A stretch of DNA of 9,014 nt from Candidatus Didemnitutus sp. (GTDB taxonomy: Bacteria; Verrucomicrobiota; Verrucomicrobiia; Opitutales; Opitutaceae): the NCBI GenBank assembly GCA_030682505.1, contig JAUXOH010000370.1:1-9014 (forward strand), written 5' to 3'. The notes under the pieces were generated by a model. That model was not told the DNA's origin. It saw only the letters and a program-made list of their open reading frames with translations, and ran no database searches. Made by a program: the position numbers and the translations under genes. Below, in pieces: positions 6,925 to 9,014 of the stretch (position 1 is the stretch's first letter; each line of letters starts with the position of its first letter).

Positions 6925-8475
6925 ATGGCAAAGCTCGCGCTCCTCTCCGTCAGCGACAAACGCGGTCTGGTTGAATTCGCCACGGCCCTCGTGCGCGAAC
7001 ACGCTTACACGCTGCTCTCAACGGGTGGCACGGCCAAACTGCTCGCGGCCGCCGGTCTGCCGGTCACCGAGGTCAGTGCGCACACGGGATTTCCCGAAAT
7101 CATGGAAGGCCGGGTGAAGACGCTCCATCCCAAGATCCACGGCGGATTGCTCTGCCGCCGCAACAAGCCGGATCACCTCGCCCAGGCGAAGCAGCATGGC
7201 ATCGACCTGATCGATCTCGTCGTGGTGAACCTCTATCCGTTCGAGCAAACCGTCGCGCGGCCCCACGTCGAATTCGAGGAGGCGATTGAAAACATCGATA
7301 TCGGTGGACCCTCGATGTTGCGCAGTGCGGCCAAGAACCACGAGAGCGTGACCGTCGTGTGCGATCCGGCGGACTACGCGGCGGTTCTGGCGGCATTCAG
7401 CGCCGAGCCCACCACGTTGGGTGACCTGCGCCGGCGCCTTGCCCTCAAGGTCTTTCAGCGCACGGCGGGTTACGACGCCGCGATCGCCCGCTTCCTCGCA
7501 GCCCAGCAGGTCGAGCCCGACCTCGAGGCGTTAAGTGGATTCCCCGCCACCTTTTCGCTGTCGCTCCCGAAGGCGCAGAGCCTGCGCTACGGCGAGAATC
7601 CCCACCAAAAGGCCGCGCTCTACGGCACGTTCCGCGAGCACTTCCAACAGCTCCAGGGGAAGGACCTGAGCTACAACAATATTTTGGATATCACCGCCGC
7701 GACGTATTTGATTGGCGAATTTGAACGGCCCACGGTGGCCATCTTGAAGCACACCAATCCCTGTGGCGTCGCCAGTGCGGACAACTTGCTGACCGCCTGG
7801 GAAAGGGCTTATGCGACCGATCGCCAAGCCCCGTTTGGGGGCATCATCGTCGTCAACCAGACCCTCGGTCTCGAGGTCGCGGAGGAAATCAAAGACATCT
7901 TCACCGAGGTGATCATTGCGCCGCGATTCAGCGACGAGGCTCGCGCGATCCTGGCGAAGAAGAAAAACCTGCGCCTGATGATCGCCCAGGAGGGTCTCGG
8001 CGCCGATGCGTTGCAAGAGATCCGTTCGGTGGTCGGGGGCCTCTTGGTGCAGGACCGGGACCGCACGCTGGGTAATATCCGCGAATTCAAGGTCGTGACC
8101 AAACGACAGCCGACCGCCGCGGAATGGGAAGCCATGCTTTTCGGGTGGAAGGTGGGCAAGCACGTGAAATCGAACTCCATTGTCTATTGCCGCGGTGAAC
8201 AAACGCTCGGCGTCGGCGCGGGCCAGATGGCGCGGGTCGATAGCTCACGGATCGCGGTCTGGAAGGCCGGCGAGGCCAAGCTCGATCTCCGGGGTTCCAT
8301 TGTTGCCAGCGAGGCCCTGTTCCCGTTTGCGGACGGGCTGCTTGCCGCCGCGGATGCTGGCGCGACGGCCGCGATTCAGCCCGGCGGCGCGCTGCGCGAC
8401 GAAGAGGTCATCAAGGCGGCCGACGAACGGGGCATGGCGATGGTGTTCACCGGCAGCCGCCACTTCCGGCATTAG
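6925..8475 (+). CDS. purH: Bifunctional AICAR transformylase / IMP cyclohydrolase
   Basis: Catalyses the last two steps of de novo purine synthesis: formyl transfer from 10-formyl-THF to AICAR, then ring closure to IMP. The 516-residue product has the normal length and two-domain order. The N-terminal MGS-like cyclohydrolase domain shows LLSVSDKRGL (6-15), STGGTAKLL (32-40), GRVKTLHPKIHGGLL (62-76) and IDIGGPSMLRSAAKNH (124-139). The transformylase domain shows RYGENPHQKAALYG (221-234), LSYNNILD (248-255), the catalytic Lys-His pair K275-H276 in KHTNPCG, APFGGI (302-307), KSNSIV (415-420) and the terminal MVFTGSRHFRH. All expected key residues are present. ATG 6925 gives the standard N-terminus; only a weak AGG lies upstream. 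It is separated from fhs by 95 bp containing a terminator, so it probably has its own promoter, which I cannot identify. Confidence 0.97.
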   Translation: MAKLALLSVSDKRGLVEFATALVREHAYTLLSTGGTAKLLAAAGLPVTEVSAHTGFPEIMEGRVKTLHPKIHGGLLCRRNKPDHLAQAKQHGIDLIDLVVVNLYPFEQTVARPHVEFEEAIENIDIGGPSMLRSAAKNHESVTVVCDPADYAAVLAAFSAEPTTLGDLRRRLALKVFQRTAGYDAAIARFLAAQQVEPDLEALSGFPATFSLSLPKAQSLRYGENPHQKAALYGTFREHFQQLQGKDLSYNNILDITAATYLIGEFERPTVAILKHTNPCGVASADNLLTAWERAYATDRQAPFGGIIVVNQTLGLEVAEEIKDIFTEVIIAPRFSDEARAILAKKKNLRLMIAQEGLGADALQEIRSVVGGLLVQDRDRTLGNIREFKVVTKRQPTAAEWEAMLFGWKVGKHVKSNSIVYCRGEQTLGVGAGQMARVDSSRIAVWKAGEAKLDLRGSIVASEALFPFADGLLAAADAGATAAIQPGGALRDEEVIKAADERGMAMVFTGSRHFRH

Positions 8476-8491
8476 ACCCTTGCCGGCGGAA

Positions 8492-8520
8492 TTGAACGGC
8501 TGAGGACGAACGGACAAAAT
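8492..8520 (+). promoter_or_regulatory. Candidate sigma-70-type promoter for the M20 peptidase gene
   Basis: TTGAAC (8492-8497) and CAAAAT (8515-8520) are separated by exactly 17 bp. Each matches its consensus at four of six positions. It lies in the 136-bp gap after purH and would give a leader of roughly 85 nt before ATG 8612. An inverted repeat, ACGAA (8506-8510) and TTCGT (8520-8524), brackets the -10 and could be an operator. With partial matches only, chance remains likely. Confidence 0.3.
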
Positions 8521-8611
8521 TCGTTAATCCCAGGGTGAATCTGTGCTTCCAACCGACGGCCGGAGGGCGATTCGGCTAGCGCCAGTCTGCAACATCGGAC
8601 ATCGTGCCTGC

Positions 8612-9014
8612 ATGTTCGATCCCATTGAGAAACTGAAAGAATACGTCCGGCACGCGAGCGTGTCCGCAGATTCCAAATTCGCTGACGGCATGGTTGGCGC
8701 GCAAAATTTCCTGACGTCACTGTTCAAGGAAATCGGCTTCACGGTACAGGCCGTGCCAACCCCGTTGCATCCCGTGATTGTGGCGAAGCGCGTGGGCAAC
8801 AAGGGCTGGCCGCACGTCATGATTTACGGACACTACGATGTCCAACCCGCTGATCCGCTCGAGATGTGGAAGTCGCCCCCTTTTGAACCCACCATCAAGG
8901 GCAACCGCATGTACGGGCGCGGCACGGCCGACAACAAAGGGCCGCTGCTGGCGCATGTCGCCGCGGTGGCTCAGGTCTTGGAGAAAAATCCGGACCTGCC
9001 GCTCAACATCACCT
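8612..9014 (+). CDS. M20-family metallopeptidase (dipeptidase-like), 3' end outside the window
   Basis: Only the first 134 residues are visible; the frame is still open at the window edge. It belongs to the M20/ArgE/DapE/CPG2 group of co-catalytic zinc peptidases. GHYDVQP (73-79) carries the zinc-ligand H74 and catalytic-support D76. MWKSPPFEPTIKGNRMYGRG (85-104) and the bridging Asp in GTADNKG (D107) follow. The GHYDVQP and W-PPFEP wording is typical of the M20 dipeptidase branch rather than DapE or ArgE, so it most likely cleaves dipeptides in the cytoplasm. The catalytic Glu-Glu and later zinc ligands lie beyond the edge. ATG 8612 is chosen because MFDPIEKLKEYVRH fits the family N-terminus; an in-frame GTG at 8543 would add 23 unrelated residues. 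No strong Shine-Dalgarno is visible and no signal peptide. Confidence 0.9.
   Translation, partial: MFDPIEKLKEYVRHASVSADSKFADGMVGAQNFLTSLFKEIGFTVQAVPTPLHPVIVAKRVGNKGWPHVMIYGHYDVQPADPLEMWKSPPFEPTIKGNRMYGRGTADNKGPLLAHVAAVAQVLEKNPDLPLNIT

Noticed and set aside
5576..6931. Long open frame on the - strand opposite fhs (451 codons), with another at 5149-6306
   Set aside because: Both are shadows of fhs, whose motifs are all on the + strand; their translations show biased composition and no known family.
8543..8611. GTG start at 8543 for the M20 peptidase
   Set aside because: The extra 23 residues show no family resemblance and ATG 8612 gives a normal N-terminus.
1..9014. Mobile elements, CRISPR arrays, tRNA/rRNA genes or defence systems
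   Set aside because: I saw no transposase, integrase, terminal inverted repeats, regularly spaced repeats or structural RNA. The coding genes are conserved chromosomal ones apart from one unrecognised partial gene.

Overview
This 9 kb window is an ordinary stretch of bacterial chromosome. It is GC-rich and densely packed with housekeeping and accessory-metabolism genes. I see no mobile element, CRISPR array, rRNA or tRNA. The compact high-GC coding, poor Shine-Dalgarno conservation and protein variants suggest a member of the Verrucomicrobiota, probably near Opitutales. That placement is an inference from the look of the proteins, not from a marker gene.

Left part (1-3330, + strand). The window opens inside an unrecognised gene whose stop at 520 is followed by hairpins, including a convincing intrinsic terminator (about 543-575). 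A co-directional run follows: a Y-family DNA polymerase IV (dinB), a FmdB-like protein whose zinc ribbon has lost three of its four cysteines, and an inositol-monophosphatase-family phosphatase.

Middle (3327-5149, - strand). A beta-CASP metallo-beta-lactamase-fold protein, probably a nuclease, lies downstream of apaG in what looks like a two-gene operon. The nuclease gene converges on the phosphatase gene so tightly that the two stop codons overlap.

Right part (5204-9014, + strand). fhs (formate-tetrahydrofolate ligase) is divergent from apaG across 54 bp. It is followed by a strong 13-bp-stem terminator and then by purH. Fhs makes 10-formyl-THF, and the AICAR transformylase half of PurH consumes it, so the neighbours are metabolically linked although the terminator implies separate transcription units. 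The window ends inside an M20-family metallopeptidase gene that has a possible sigma-70-type promoter in the 136-bp gap before it.

I found no convincing undescribed system. The points most worth a second look are the cysteine-depleted FmdB-like protein, the variant active-site motif in Fhs, and the terminator between fhs and purH.
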